A stretch of DNA of 20,136 nt from Planctomycetota bacterium (GTDB lineage: Bacteria; Planctomycetota; Planctomycetia; Planctomycetales; Planctomycetaceae): the NCBI GenBank assembly GCA_024278285.1, contig JAJRTM010000536.1:1-20136 (forward strand). The letters are read 5' to 3'. The translations under genes were made by a program, and so were the position numbers. Positions 7,652 through 15,626 of the stretch are shown here, in pieces. The notes under the pieces were generated by a model. That model was not told where the DNA came from. It made no database searches and saw only the letters and a program-made list of their open reading frames with translations. How positions within the stretch are numbered: position 1 is the stretch's first letter; each line of letters begins with the position of its first letter.

Positions 7652-8074
7652 ATGCGTGAAGTGAATTTGCGGCTTTGGATTGGCAATGCGGCAGATGCAC
7701 GCAATCTACAGGGGATTCATGCAGCGGGAATTGAAGCCATTGTTGATCTTGCGATGGAAGAGCTTCCCGTTTCTGTAACACGCGAACTTCTTTACTGCCG
7801 AATCCCATTAGTAGATGGCTCAGACAATTCATCGAATCGAATTATTTTGGCTGTTGGTTCTGTTCTTCAGTTAATTGATAACAAAGTCCCCACGCTTGTC
7901 GCATGCAGTGCAGGAATGAGTCGCTCACCAGCGATCGTTGCGGCAGCGTTTGCTCTTTCCAGGGAGCTTGATCTGGAAACATCATTGACTATTATAACTG
8001 ATTCAGGACCATGCGACATTCACCCTGCATTATTGTCTGATATTTCAACTTTATTTTGGGAGCCTTCGTTATGA
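7652..8074 (+). CDS. Dual-specificity-type protein phosphatase
   Basis: A 140-residue cytoplasmic protein of the cysteine-dependent phosphatase fold. VACSAGMSRSPAIVAAA (83-99) supplies the CX5R signature, with Cys85 as nucleophile and Arg91 binding phosphate, followed by the usual Ser92. IPLVDGSDN (51-59) places Asp55 where the general acid is expected. The residue before Cys is Ala rather than the customary His; this may change the thiolate pKa but does not remove the catalytic residues. Likely substrates are phosphoproteins or small phosphorylated molecules; none can be assigned. AAGGAA (7639-7644), seven bases before ATG 7652, is the ribosome binding site, and its first three bases belong to the target duplication of the upstream element. 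Its stop overlaps the sialidase-like gene start (ATGA), so the two are coupled. Confidence 0.82.
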   Translation: MREVNLRLWIGNAADARNLQGIHAAGIEAIVDLAMEELPVSVTRELLYCRIPLVDGSDNSSNRIILAVGSVLQLIDNKVPTLVACSAGMSRSPAIVAAAFALSRELDLETSLTIITDSGPCDIHPALLSDISTLFWEPSL

Positions 8075-9156
8075 AAACTCGTTTCATCTATTTATTCGTT
8101 TTGGCGATGATATGCCCCGGATTTCTGACAGCCGGGGAAGCGGGTGCGGTCAACGCGAAGCATGTGATTGCGATTGAAAATGTCTGCGCGTGGCCTAATT
8201 TAACTCTCATGCCAAACGGCACCATTATTGCCATCATTCATAATAAGCCCTCTCATGGTGGCATGGAGGGAGAGATTGAATGCTGGGCGAGCAGCGATGG
8301 CGAGAAGTGGGAAAAGCGAGGCAACCCCGCACCACACGACCCAAATACGATTCGGATGAATCACGCAGCCGGGCTGGCTAAAAATGGTGATCTGCTTGTT
8401 CTTTGCTCCGGTTGGACTAACATCAAACAGCCTCAGCGTCCGAAGCAGAGTAAATTTCGTGATGACATTTTGCAGCTGTGGGTTTGTCGGTCGAGCGATG
8501 GTGGCAGAACATGGTCGCAAATCAAAAAGTTCCCTGCACGCGAACCGGGCTGGTCAGAACATATTCCGTTTGGAGACATCTTCGTTGCGGATGACGGCTC
8601 GCTGCGGTCTTCAACGTATCAGGGGAAGTTCGTCGATGAAACCAAAAGTACAAAAACCGGCCAGTGGCGTTCACTGCAAATTCGTAGTGATGATGACGGC
8701 AGAACATGGCAAATCGTCAACATCATTGGCCCACGGCACAACGAAACGGCATTGTTTCATGCCGGTGGAAAACGTTGGATGGCGGCGGCTCGAATCGACG
8801 CAATGGACATCTTTTCTTCTGAAGATGACGGCAAGACTTGGAGCAAGCCGTTACGTGTTACCAAAAGAAATGAAATCAACGGTCATCTTACCAGGTTGAA
8901 AAACGGGCACCTCCTTTTCACTTACGGAAATCGAATTAAAGGGGAATGGGGCGTGCTTGCGAAGCTGAGTTCGGATGAAGGAAAAACCTGGAGCCAGCCG
9001 ACTCGACTTATTCATACCCTTAACACGGATTGCGGTTATCCTTCCAGCGTGCAACGTCGCGATGGAAAAATTGTCACCGCATACTACGCCAAACAAAGTA
9101 AGCGATGCGACCATTACCACATGGGCGTTGTGATTTGGGACGCTGTTACCAAGTGA
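8071..9156 (+). CDS. Secreted sialidase-like BNR-repeat protein
   Basis: A 361-residue exported protein: residues 1-22 (MKTRFIYLFVLAMICPGFLTAG) are a signal peptide. The body has five Asp-box motifs of the S-x-D-x-G-x-x-W type: SSDGEKW (about 74), SSDGGRTW (141), SDDDGRTW (206), SEDDGKTW (250) and SSDEGKTW (300). This is the pattern of a six-bladed sialidase propeller. NETALF (about 224) and YPSSVQRRDGKIVTAYY (323-339) also match sialidase-family positions. True sialidases release terminal sialic acid; planctomycete homologues often act on other sugars or are untested, so activity is uncertain. ATG 8071 is chosen because the signal peptide starts there and GGGAG lies eight bases upstream; it overlaps the phosphatase stop. 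A separate hydrolase gene follows after about 60 bases, probably in the same transcript. Confidence 0.83.
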   Translation: MKTRFIYLFVLAMICPGFLTAGEAGAVNAKHVIAIENVCAWPNLTLMPNGTIIAIIHNKPSHGGMEGEIECWASSDGEKWEKRGNPAPHDPNTIRMNHAAGLAKNGDLLVLCSGWTNIKQPQRPKQSKFRDDILQLWVCRSSDGGRTWSQIKKFPAREPGWSEHIPFGDIFVADDGSLRSSTYQGKFVDETKSTKTGQWRSLQIRSDDDGRTWQIVNIIGPRHNETALFHAGGKRWMAAARIDAMDIFSSEDDGKTWSKPLRVTKRNEINGHLTRLKNGHLLFTYGNRIKGEWGVLAKLSSDEGKTWSQPTRLIHTLNTDCGYPSSVQRRDGKIVTAYYAKQSKRCDHYHMGVVIWDAVTK

Positions 9157-9218
9157 ATCCTGAAGAAGTTTTTCTTAATTTCAACTACCCGGTAATGAGT
9201 TAAATGAGGATGATCAAA

Positions 9219-11273
9219 ATGCGTTTCAGTCTCTTACTTCGAATTGCAGTCAATCAATTCTGTTTGCTGACAATAATTCTTTTCGGTCTTGCCAGCAACT
9301 TAATTGATGCCGGGGAGCAGAATGAAACTCTGCCGAAACTTACTGGCGTTGAGCCCGATAAAATGCTCAGCGATTATTTCGAGCAGGAAACTCATCAAAT
9401 CGAACAAGATTATTCACTTCAAAATATGTCAGGGGAAAAATGGCTGAAGAATAAAGACAAATATCGCCAGCAACTTGCCGAAATGCTGGGGCTGTCTCCC
9501 ATGCCCAAGAGAACGCCACTGAAAGCAACTGTCACTGGTGAAATTTCTGATGGTGAATTTATCGTTCGCAAATTGCACTATCAATCGTCTCCCGGATTGT
9601 ACGTGACTGCGAATTTGTATCTGCCGAAAAAAATAGAAAAACCGCTTCCAGCCATTCTGTATGTTTGTGGTCATGCCCGTAAAGTGAAGGATGGCATCAG
9701 CTACGGGAATAAAACGGGCTACCACCATCATGGTGTTTGGTTTGCCCGAAATGGTTATGTCTGTTTAATGATTGACACCATTCAATTGGGTGAGTTACAG
9801 GGCATTCATCACGGCACCTACAGTAAGGGAATGTGGTGGTGGAATGCACGGGGTTACACGCCGGCTGGGGTGGAAGCCTGGAATGGAATTCGAGCCATCG
9901 ATTATCTGCAATCGTTGCCGGAAGTCGATGGGAAGCGAATTGGCGTGACCGGACGAAGTGGAGGCGGGGCTTATTCGTGGTGGGTGGCTGCCTTGGATGA
10001 ACGCATTAAAGCAGCGGTCCCGGTGGCGGGAATTACTTCCATGCGAAATCATATTGTTGATGGTTGTATTGAAGGGCATTGCGACTGCATGTATATGGTC
10101 AATTCTTACGGCTGGGATTTTCCAATGGTAGCGGCGCTGGTTGCCCCCAGACCTTTACTGATTGCCAACACCGATAAAGATGGCATCTTCCCGCTCGATG
10201 GCGTGATGGATGTTTACTGGCAGACCAGACACATTTACGAAGAGTTGGGAGCCGGCGATAAAATCGGTATCGCGATCGCAGAAGGTCCGCATAAAGATAC
10301 GCAACGCCTGCAAGTGAATGCGTTTGAATGGTTCAATCGATTTTTGAAAGATGAAAAGAGGGACGACCTGGAACCGTCTGAAAAACGGTTCCAGCCGGAG
10401 CAACTCAAGGTCTTTCAAAACCTACCCGGCGACGAACGGACGACAACGATTCATGATTCTTTTGTCCCGCAGGCAACGGCGGTTATTCCCGATTCGGTAT
10501 CGCAGTGGAGCAAGCAACAATCGCAATACAAAGCTGAATTAATGAAACAGACTTTTCATCGCTGGCCTAAACTGAAGGCAAGTGCTGATTCATTGAATCT
10601 GAAGAAACTGACTTCCACAACAAATGGAAAATTAAAAACAACGCTCTATTCATTTACTCCGCAAGCTCCTTTTGTATTGCCCGTTTATCTTGTCGAACCG
10701 GTCTCAAAAAATAATGACAGCGGTTGCGTCACACTCTACGTTCTGGGTGAAGAAGACTGGGGCGAGTTTGAAACCGGTAAGTTACAGCAGCGCATCGTTG
10801 CTGAAATGGGGACCACCTGTTTCGTTCCAACACGCGGCATCGGTCCTGCCGCCTGGAGTGGAAACAAAAAGAAACAAACTCAAATCCGCAGACGTTTTGC
10901 TCTGATCGGTCAAACTCTCGATAGCATGAGAGTCTGGGATGTTCGAATGGCATTGCACGCTGTTCGTCAAATACCTCAATGTAAAGACAGAAAGATTCAA
11001 CTTCGCGCCCGAGGGATTGCAGCCGGCGTCGCGCTGTTTGCCTGTTTGTTTGAAACAAATATTTCTGAATTAACATTGCAGGATCTTTCCGGCTCGCAAT
11101 CAACAGGAGCCATCTTTTTGAATGTACTTAAAATTCTCGATACTCCCCAGGCTATCGCAATGGCTGCCCAGCAATGCCCCGTTCGATTGATTGATGCAGC
11201 AGAAAATGTTGAAGAGTACGCCATAAAAATACAAAGCCTGCCCGGCTCGAAAACAAAGCCAATTCGAAGATAG
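9219..11273 (+). CDS. Secreted two-domain alpha/beta hydrolase, acetyl xylan esterase-like
   Basis: A 684-residue exported protein with a long signal peptide (core FCLLTIILFGLA). The first domain, about residues 100-380, is an alpha/beta hydrolase. GRSGGG (245-250) is the nucleophile elbow with Ser247, NTDKDG (317-322) offers the acidic residue, and GPHKD (356-360) holds His358. LPAILYVCGHARKVKDG and VAPRPLLIANTDKD are typical of esterases related to acetyl xylan esterase and dienelactone hydrolase. The second part, about 460-684, looks like another hydrolase-fold domain, but its elbow reads ARGIAAG (597-603) without Ser, so it is probably not catalytic. ATG 9219 is preferred because AGGA lies eight bases upstream; ATG 9204 would add five residues. 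It follows the sialidase-like gene, suggesting joint action on decorated polysaccharide or glycoconjugate; the substrate is unknown. Confidence 0.82.
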   Translation: MRFSLLLRIAVNQFCLLTIILFGLASNLIDAGEQNETLPKLTGVEPDKMLSDYFEQETHQIEQDYSLQNMSGEKWLKNKDKYRQQLAEMLGLSPMPKRTPLKATVTGEISDGEFIVRKLHYQSSPGLYVTANLYLPKKIEKPLPAILYVCGHARKVKDGISYGNKTGYHHHGVWFARNGYVCLMIDTIQLGELQGIHHGTYSKGMWWWNARGYTPAGVEAWNGIRAIDYLQSLPEVDGKRIGVTGRSGGGAYSWWVAALDERIKAAVPVAGITSMRNHIVDGCIEGHCDCMYMVNSYGWDFPMVAALVAPRPLLIANTDKDGIFPLDGVMDVYWQTRHIYEELGAGDKIGIAIAEGPHKDTQRLQVNAFEWFNRFLKDEKRDDLEPSEKRFQPEQLKVFQNLPGDERTTTIHDSFVPQATAVIPDSVSQWSKQQSQYKAELMKQTFHRWPKLKASADSLNLKKLTSTTNGKLKTTLYSFTPQAPFVLPVYLVEPVSKNNDSGCVTLYVLGEEDWGEFETGKLQQRIVAEMGTTCFVPTRGIGPAAWSGNKKKQTQIRRRFALIGQTLDSMRVWDVRMALHAVRQIPQCKDRKIQLRARGIAAGVALFACLFETNISELTLQDLSGSQSTGAIFLNVLKILDTPQAIAMAAQQCPVRLIDAAENVEEYAIKIQSLPGSKTKPIRR

Positions 11274-11577
11274 ATTAAATCATTTCGGCAAAGCATTTTC
11301 GTTTCTTTATTTCTAGCGGTAAAAGTTTACGAATGGTTCGCAAAACTTCATGTAAATATCATTTGAGTTTCGGCGATTAGAACAATCCAGCCGTGTTGGG
11401 GTATCTTGTATCTCCTTTTCCTTTCAGAATGAATAAGACTTTCGTAATATATCTTTCAGCTTCGAGCAAGCAGGTCGAGAAGTAATAGATCCCTTGCAGG
11501 TTCCAATCACTTCAACGAATCTTTTTTCATCTATCTCCAGTTAAAATCAAATCTCAGATGAATAGCGAAACTTAAAT
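11274..11577. other. Intergenic region upstream of the GntP-family gene
   Basis: About 300 bases with no convincing coding region, RNA gene, terminator or repeat. It probably carries the permease promoter: TAATAT near 11447 could be a -10, but I find no good -35 for it. No Shine-Dalgarno is visible before ATG 11578, so that gene may depend on an A/T-rich leader. Confidence 0.35.
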
Positions 11578-12972
11578 ATGAATCCACTAATCACCTTGGT
11601 AATAGGGATGGCGATTGTCATTGGGATGATTGTTATTTTGCGAATTGGTGCTTTTCTTTCGCTGATTACAGCCGCGATTGTGGTCAGCCTGCTGGCTCCC
11701 GATGGTTGGGCCAGTATATCATCGAAAGGTGATTGGGTAACGAATGTCTCTGGTGTGGCAACTGCGTTTGGAAATACTGCCGGGAAAATTGGAATTGTAA
11801 TCGCGGCTGCGACGATTATCGGAAAATGTCTGATGGAAAGCGGGGCTGCAGATCGCATTGTTCGTTCGACACTCAGTTTCCTCGGAGTGAAACAGGGCGG
11901 ATTGGCGCTGCTTTCTTCTGGCTTTGTTCTTTCGGTTCCTGTCTTTTTCGATACGGTTTTTTATCTCCTCGTCCCGCTGGCTCGTTCGATGTATAAACGA
12001 ACCGGAGAGGGTTACACGCGGTATTTAGTGGCGATTGCAGCCGGAGCGGTCATTACTCACACGCTTGTGCCACCGACACCGGGGCCATTATATATGGCTG
12101 AAGAACTGGGGATCGATTTGGCGACGATGATTCTCGCCGGGGCAGCGGTTGGAATTCCCTGTGCTTTGGTTGGGCTTGCTTTTGCTTATTGGATCGATAA
12201 GAAAATAGATATCCCTGTCCGCCCGATGCCAGGCGGCGAAGATGTCCCAGAGATTGACGAAGATAAATTGCCGAGTCTGTTTGCGTCGCTGCTTCCGATT
12301 GCCTTGCCGGTTTTGCTGATTGCAGGCGTCGCGTTTGGAAGACCATGGTTCGAAATAGAAGGGCAAGATCCCTCGACCGCCTGGAAAATATTTCTGATCT
12401 TTGGTGATAAAAATGTGGCGATGCTTCTTTCCACTTTTGTTGCAATGGCTGTTTATTATCGCCAGCATCGTCCTGCGTTATCTCAGATGGGAGCCGTTGC
12501 AGAAACGGCGTTAAAAAGTGGTGGGCTGATTATTCTTATTACTTCAGCCGGGGGAGCATTCGGGGCCATGCTACAAAAAGCACAGGTTGGTGATGCCGTC
12601 CAGGAACTTTTCGCTGGCGAAACAGCAACACATGCGTTGGTGCTGATGTGCATCGGTTACGGCCTCGCTTTCCTGATGAAAATTGCACAAGGTTCGGGGA
12701 CAGTCGCGATGATAACGGCTGTCTCAATGCTCGCCTCGATGCTGCCCGCATCAGAACAGCTTTCGATTCATCCGGTTTATCTGGCGATGTCGGTCGGGTT
12801 TGGCTCGTTAGGACTTTCCTGGATGAACGACAGCGGCTTCTGGGTCTTTTCTCAAATGGGAGGCTTAACCGAGTGGGAAACAATTCGCACATGGACGGCG
12901 TTACTCACATTACTCAGCGTCTTCGGCTTCACACTCACCTGCATCTTGGCAACAGTTTACCCGGCAGTTTGA
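11578..12972 (+). CDS. GntP-family permease (gluconate-type H+ symporter)
   Basis: A 464-residue inner-membrane protein of normal GntP length, with hydrophobic helices from residue 4 to the C-terminus. Family landmarks are SVPVFFDTVFYLLVPLARSM (119-138), ITHTLVPPTPGPLYMAEELGID (159-180), and near the C-terminus FLMKIAQGSGTVAMITAVSM and SWMNDSGFWVFSQM. GntP transporters import gluconate or related sugar acids, and some carry other hydroxy acids, with protons; specificity is not readable here. It lies downstream of secreted glycoconjugate-type hydrolases, which fits uptake of an acidic sugar product, but a 304-base gap argues for its own promoter. No kinase or dehydrogenase of a gluconate pathway is in the window. 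It converges on the BFD-like gene. Confidence 0.93.
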   Translation: MNPLITLVIGMAIVIGMIVILRIGAFLSLITAAIVVSLLAPDGWASISSKGDWVTNVSGVATAFGNTAGKIGIVIAAATIIGKCLMESGAADRIVRSTLSFLGVKQGGLALLSSGFVLSVPVFFDTVFYLLVPLARSMYKRTGEGYTRYLVAIAAGAVITHTLVPPTPGPLYMAEELGIDLATMILAGAAVGIPCALVGLAFAYWIDKKIDIPVRPMPGGEDVPEIDEDKLPSLFASLLPIALPVLLIAGVAFGRPWFEIEGQDPSTAWKIFLIFGDKNVAMLLSTFVAMAVYYRQHRPALSQMGAVAETALKSGGLIILITSAGGAFGAMLQKAQVGDAVQELFAGETATHALVLMCIGYGLAFLMKIAQGSGTVAMITAVSMLASMLPASEQLSIHPVYLAMSVGFGSLGLSWMNDSGFWVFSQMGGLTEWETIRTWTALLTLLSVFGFTLTCILATVYPAV

Positions 12973-12981
12973 AAACCGGCG

Positions 12982-13001
12982 GCGATATAAATTTTTATCG
13001 C
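12982..13001. terminator. Possible bidirectional terminator hairpin between convergent genes
   Basis: GCGATA (12982-12987) pairs with TATCGC (12996-13001) around an A/T-rich loop, in the 62-base gap between the stops of the GntP-family gene and the oppositely oriented BFD-like gene. Position favours a terminator; the lack of a T-run after either arm makes it weak. Confidence 0.35.
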
Positions 13002-13034
13002 GGCGTGTAAAAGCAGAATATGTTTGGGCAAACT

Positions 13035-13340
13035 CTACAGTTCATTTTCGGGCAACGGTTCGGCTCCGGCGGCTGGTTTTCCTTTGCCGGATTTGATGTA
13101 GGCAGCTCGTTGCCTTGCGTATTCTTCAGGAGTTGGTTCTGGTTCCTGGGGAATCGTGCCTGAATTTTGTGCCTGTTCGAAGGCGCGTTTCAAGTACGAA
13201 ATACACCAGCCGCATCCGGTTCCTGCTCCGTTGCATTCGCTAATCTGACTGCCCCGTTTCGGTTGGTGCAGACGAATGAAGTTCAGGATTTTTCGCTTTT
13301 TTATGTGAAAGCAGTAGCAGATTTTGTCATCGAGTTCCAT
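13035..13340 (-). CDS. BFD-like [2Fe-2S]-binding protein
   Basis: A 101-residue cytoplasmic protein. Its first half has the bacterioferritin-associated ferredoxin pattern: Cys8 and Cys10 (ICYCF) plus Cys43 and Cys46 (GCGWC), with 32 residues between the pairs as expected for ligands of one [2Fe-2S] cluster. Cys36 is an extra. The C-terminal half is charged and Pro-rich (from about 65) and looks disordered. BFD proteins bind bacterioferritin and help mobilise iron, and the same domain occurs in other redox proteins; no bacterioferritin gene is nearby. It starts 18 bases after the stop of the upstream glycosyltransferase on the same strand, so the two probably share a transcript although no functional link is evident. 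Confidence 0.85.
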   Translation of the reverse strand: MELDDKICYCFHIKKRKILNFIRLHQPKRGSQISECNGAGTGCGWCISYLKRAFEQAQNSGTIPQEPEPTPEEYARQRAAYIKSGKGKPAAGAEPLPENEL

Positions 13341-13358
13341 AACTGTTTTGAAATGCCT

Positions 13359-14969
13359 TCACTTCAGGAGATAGAGTTTGACTCGCCAGTTTTCTTTGCC
13401 ATTTGAATGAGCTTCTTTTTGATTGAGCTTAATCAGAAGGCTGGGATTGTATTCGTATTCTGCGATCAACTCGAAATAATTGCCATTTTCTTCCCATTGC
13501 TGATGGAATAATTCAGAGCCTTGTGCATGTGGTCCGGTGACGAGGAAAGTGGGATAGGGCATTCGCGAAACGCCCGGCTTGGCGAAATCGAGATGGCCAA
13601 TCGGTCCGGTAAGACGATCCGCTGCGGAAAGATGATAGAACAAAGCTGGCTCGCCATAAACATAAAAAACGACCTGATCACTTTGATGCCCCTGCGAACG
13701 GACAATTTTACCAGCATCGTTCACGCATTGGCCTGCAATGTAAAAAAGCCCCTCACGAGATTCCCAGGCAGGTGCAGCGAAGAGGGGACCGATCAGTGAA
13801 AACGCTGCCAGAACAACGGTTAATGCTAAAGGGACCGAACTTTTATTTTCGTGCTGCTTGCGAAATTTATTTTGAAGCGTCACCGCTGCCAGGCCAAGCA
13901 TCATGCAAAATGCAATCATCCACGGAACGCATAAGCGAGGATAAGGATAATACAGGGGAATCGCGACACTCAATCCGATCAACCAACTTGCAGTCATCCA
14001 ACCGCCCAGCCTAATGTTTCCGAATAGACGAAACAGAAATGCGGGAGATACTTTTTCGGTTTGACTATCATCTTCCTGCGGCAAGCCACTTTTGAATGGA
14101 CCTCGCCAGATCAGAACAATGACGATGCCGATTCCACACGCGGTGGTGAAGCCGAGCAATTGAAGCTGTTTGGAAATTTGAGATAACAGAGAATCTGTCC
14201 AGCCGGTCAGTCCGACAAAATATTGTTGATGATTTCCTGCAACAGTCGCGTAACCGCCGAACTTCTGCAAAGAAGATAAATAGGGCAGCCAGATGAGTAA
14301 TGCCATCAGTAAAATAATGGCGCAGTGTACCGCCAGCAGTTTCCATTTTCGAAACGAAAACCTGCTGAATAACCCCCAGGCGACAGAAGCAGAAACGATA
14401 ATTGCCAGCGCGAGCCAGCCGTTGTATTTGGTCAGCCAGGCGAGTCCAGCCGTTAACCCTGCCAAAGCTGAATAGAGGCAGGATTGCGTCGAGAGTTTTT
14501 CGTTTCGATAAAAATGTAAGAAAGATTGATGAGCAAGATAGACCGCAAGCAGCATCCAGAAACAGAGCAGTGGTTCGGTTAATGCGGTGCGGGAATACAG
14601 GATGTGGGCTTCATTGGTTGCCAGCAGAGTAGCAGCCGAAAGCCCCGCTAATGGCCCGGCAAGTCGTCTTCCAAACCACCAAAGTAGCGGCACGGTCGCG
14701 ATCCCCGCAAGCAGTCCCGGTAACAGCGGCGCGAGCGCGGTCGGTCCCAGAATAACATGAGCCCATTCAATGAAAGTCGGCAGAAGCGGCGGTGCATACA
14801 AATGCCGGTCGGGATAGCGATACCCCTCATCTTCGTTAAACCAGATGTTCGAAGCATAAACTCCTTCATCAAAATGCTCCACTCGCGAACACGCATATCC
14901 CCACAACCGCAGCACCACGGTTAACAGCAGAATGATGGTCAGAAAGGTTTTTTCGTCTTTGGAAATCAT
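13359..14969 (-). CDS. GT39/ArnT-type membrane glycosyltransferase
   Basis: A 536-residue polytopic membrane protein with about ten or more hydrophobic helices. HFDEGVYASN (about 32-41) is the first extracytoplasmic loop with the Asp-Glu typical of the dolichyl/undecaprenyl-phosphate-mannose and ArnT family. LTKYNGWLAL is another motif I associate with this fold. Such enzymes move a sugar from a lipid-phosphate donor onto lipid A, protein or glycan on the outer face of the inner membrane; donor and acceptor are unknown here. The C-terminal part from about 420 is a soluble domain. I chose ATG 14969 because the first membrane helix follows it closely; the frame continues to ATG 15059, which would add 30 polar residues. 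Neither start has a clear Shine-Dalgarno. The small BFD-like gene follows directly. Confidence 0.88.
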   Translation of the reverse strand: MISKDEKTFLTIILLLTVVLRLWGYACSRVEHFDEGVYASNIWFNEDEGYRYPDRHLYAPPLLPTFIEWAHVILGPTALAPLLPGLLAGIATVPLLWWFGRRLAGPLAGLSAATLLATNEAHILYSRTALTEPLLCFWMLLAVYLAHQSFLHFYRNEKLSTQSCLYSALAGLTAGLAWLTKYNGWLALAIIVSASVAWGLFSRFSFRKWKLLAVHCAIILLMALLIWLPYLSSLQKFGGYATVAGNHQQYFVGLTGWTDSLLSQISKQLQLLGFTTACGIGIVIVLIWRGPFKSGLPQEDDSQTEKVSPAFLFRLFGNIRLGGWMTASWLIGLSVAIPLYYPYPRLCVPWMIAFCMMLGLAAVTLQNKFRKQHENKSSVPLALTVVLAAFSLIGPLFAAPAWESREGLFYIAGQCVNDAGKIVRSQGHQSDQVVFYVYGEPALFYHLSAADRLTGPIGHLDFAKPGVSRMPYPTFLVTGPHAQGSELFHQQWEENGNYFELIAEYEYNPSLLIKLNQKEAHSNGKENWRVKLYLLK

Positions 14970-15116
14970 AAGGCAGCGTTTATGTTGTGATAATAGAGTA
15001 AGTTTCTGATACGAGTTGGTTTCCGGGGTTATCTTGACTACAATTTTTGTTGAAACCATTTTTGGGAAACAATTTCTGAGAACAAAATCAATCTTATATT
15101 TGTGAAAGGTAACACG

Positions 15117-15467
15117 ATGGCTGATTTGAACGCAATGTACGACGAGGCAACCGCACTAAAAGAAGAGGGAAACCTTGAAGGGGCGGTCGCAAAATTGAAA
15201 GAAGTGCTGGCTGAAGACGAAGGCTTTGTATTGGCTCATACTGCGCTCGCGGTGCATCTTCAGAAATTAGGGCATAACGAAGAAGCATTGGCTCACGCGA
15301 AAAAAGTGGTCGAGTTGGACCCGGATGACCCGTTTTCACATGCTCAGCTTTCCGTTATTTCCCAGCGATGTGGTAACATCGAAGCGGCTGAAGATGCGTT
15401 GGAACGTTCCAACACAATGGGACAAGGCGGAGGATGCGGCGGAGGTGGCGGCTGCGGATCCCACTAA
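15117..15467 (+). CDS. Small TPR protein with Gly/Cys-rich tail
   Basis: A 116-residue soluble protein. Residues 3-99 contain about three tetratricopeptide repeats: MYDEATALKEEGNLEGAVAK, ALAVHLQKLGHNEEALAHAK with the classic VELDPDDP linker, and AQLSVISQRCGNIEAAEDAL. The tail, residues 102-116 (GQGGGCGGGGGCGSH), is a glycine run carrying Cys107, Cys113 and a terminal His. TPR modules bind other proteins. The tail could bind a metal or be a flexible thiol-bearing tether; neither is proven. AAAGG (15105-15109), seven bases before ATG 15117, supports the start over an in-frame GTG at 15102. It is divergent from the glycosyltransferase gene and has no signal peptide. Confidence 0.87.
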   Translation: MADLNAMYDEATALKEEGNLEGAVAKLKEVLAEDEGFVLAHTALAVHLQKLGHNEEALAHAKKVVELDPDDPFSHAQLSVISQRCGNIEAAEDALERSNTMGQGGGCGGGGGCGSH

Positions 15468-15518
15468 TAACAGTAGTGTTTTCTTCCAGAAACCCTGAAA
15501 TCGACTGGAATATTCCCG

Positions 15519-15548
15519 TTGTCTTGATTGATGGTTTTGATGTAGAAT
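15519..15548 (+). promoter_or_regulatory. Possible sigma70-type promoter upstream of 15627
   Basis: TTGTCT (15519-15524) and TAGAAT (15543-15548) are separated by 18 bases and match the -35 and -10 consensus at four and five of six positions. The position fits a transcript for the unknown membrane protein, with a leader of about 70 bases. Confidence 0.3.
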
Positions 15549-15626
15549 CCCGTAAATGAGTGCACTGGGGGTGTACAATGAATTGAGGATGGATCCAGCT
15601 AATTCATTAAATTTAGGGGAGCAGGG

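Noticed and set aside
7367..7832. Leftward open frames over the element and the start of the phosphatase gene
   Set aside because: They run through the inverted repeats and opposite a gene with a CX5R signature; no recognisable protein.
12648..13010. Rightward 120-residue frame inside the GntP-family gene
   Set aside because: Shadow of the permease, which matches the GntP family to its last helix.
15060..15116. tRNA or small RNA in the glycosyltransferase/TPR divergent gap
   Set aside because: No cloverleaf or strong stem visible. No tRNA, rRNA or CRISPR array was found anywhere in the window.
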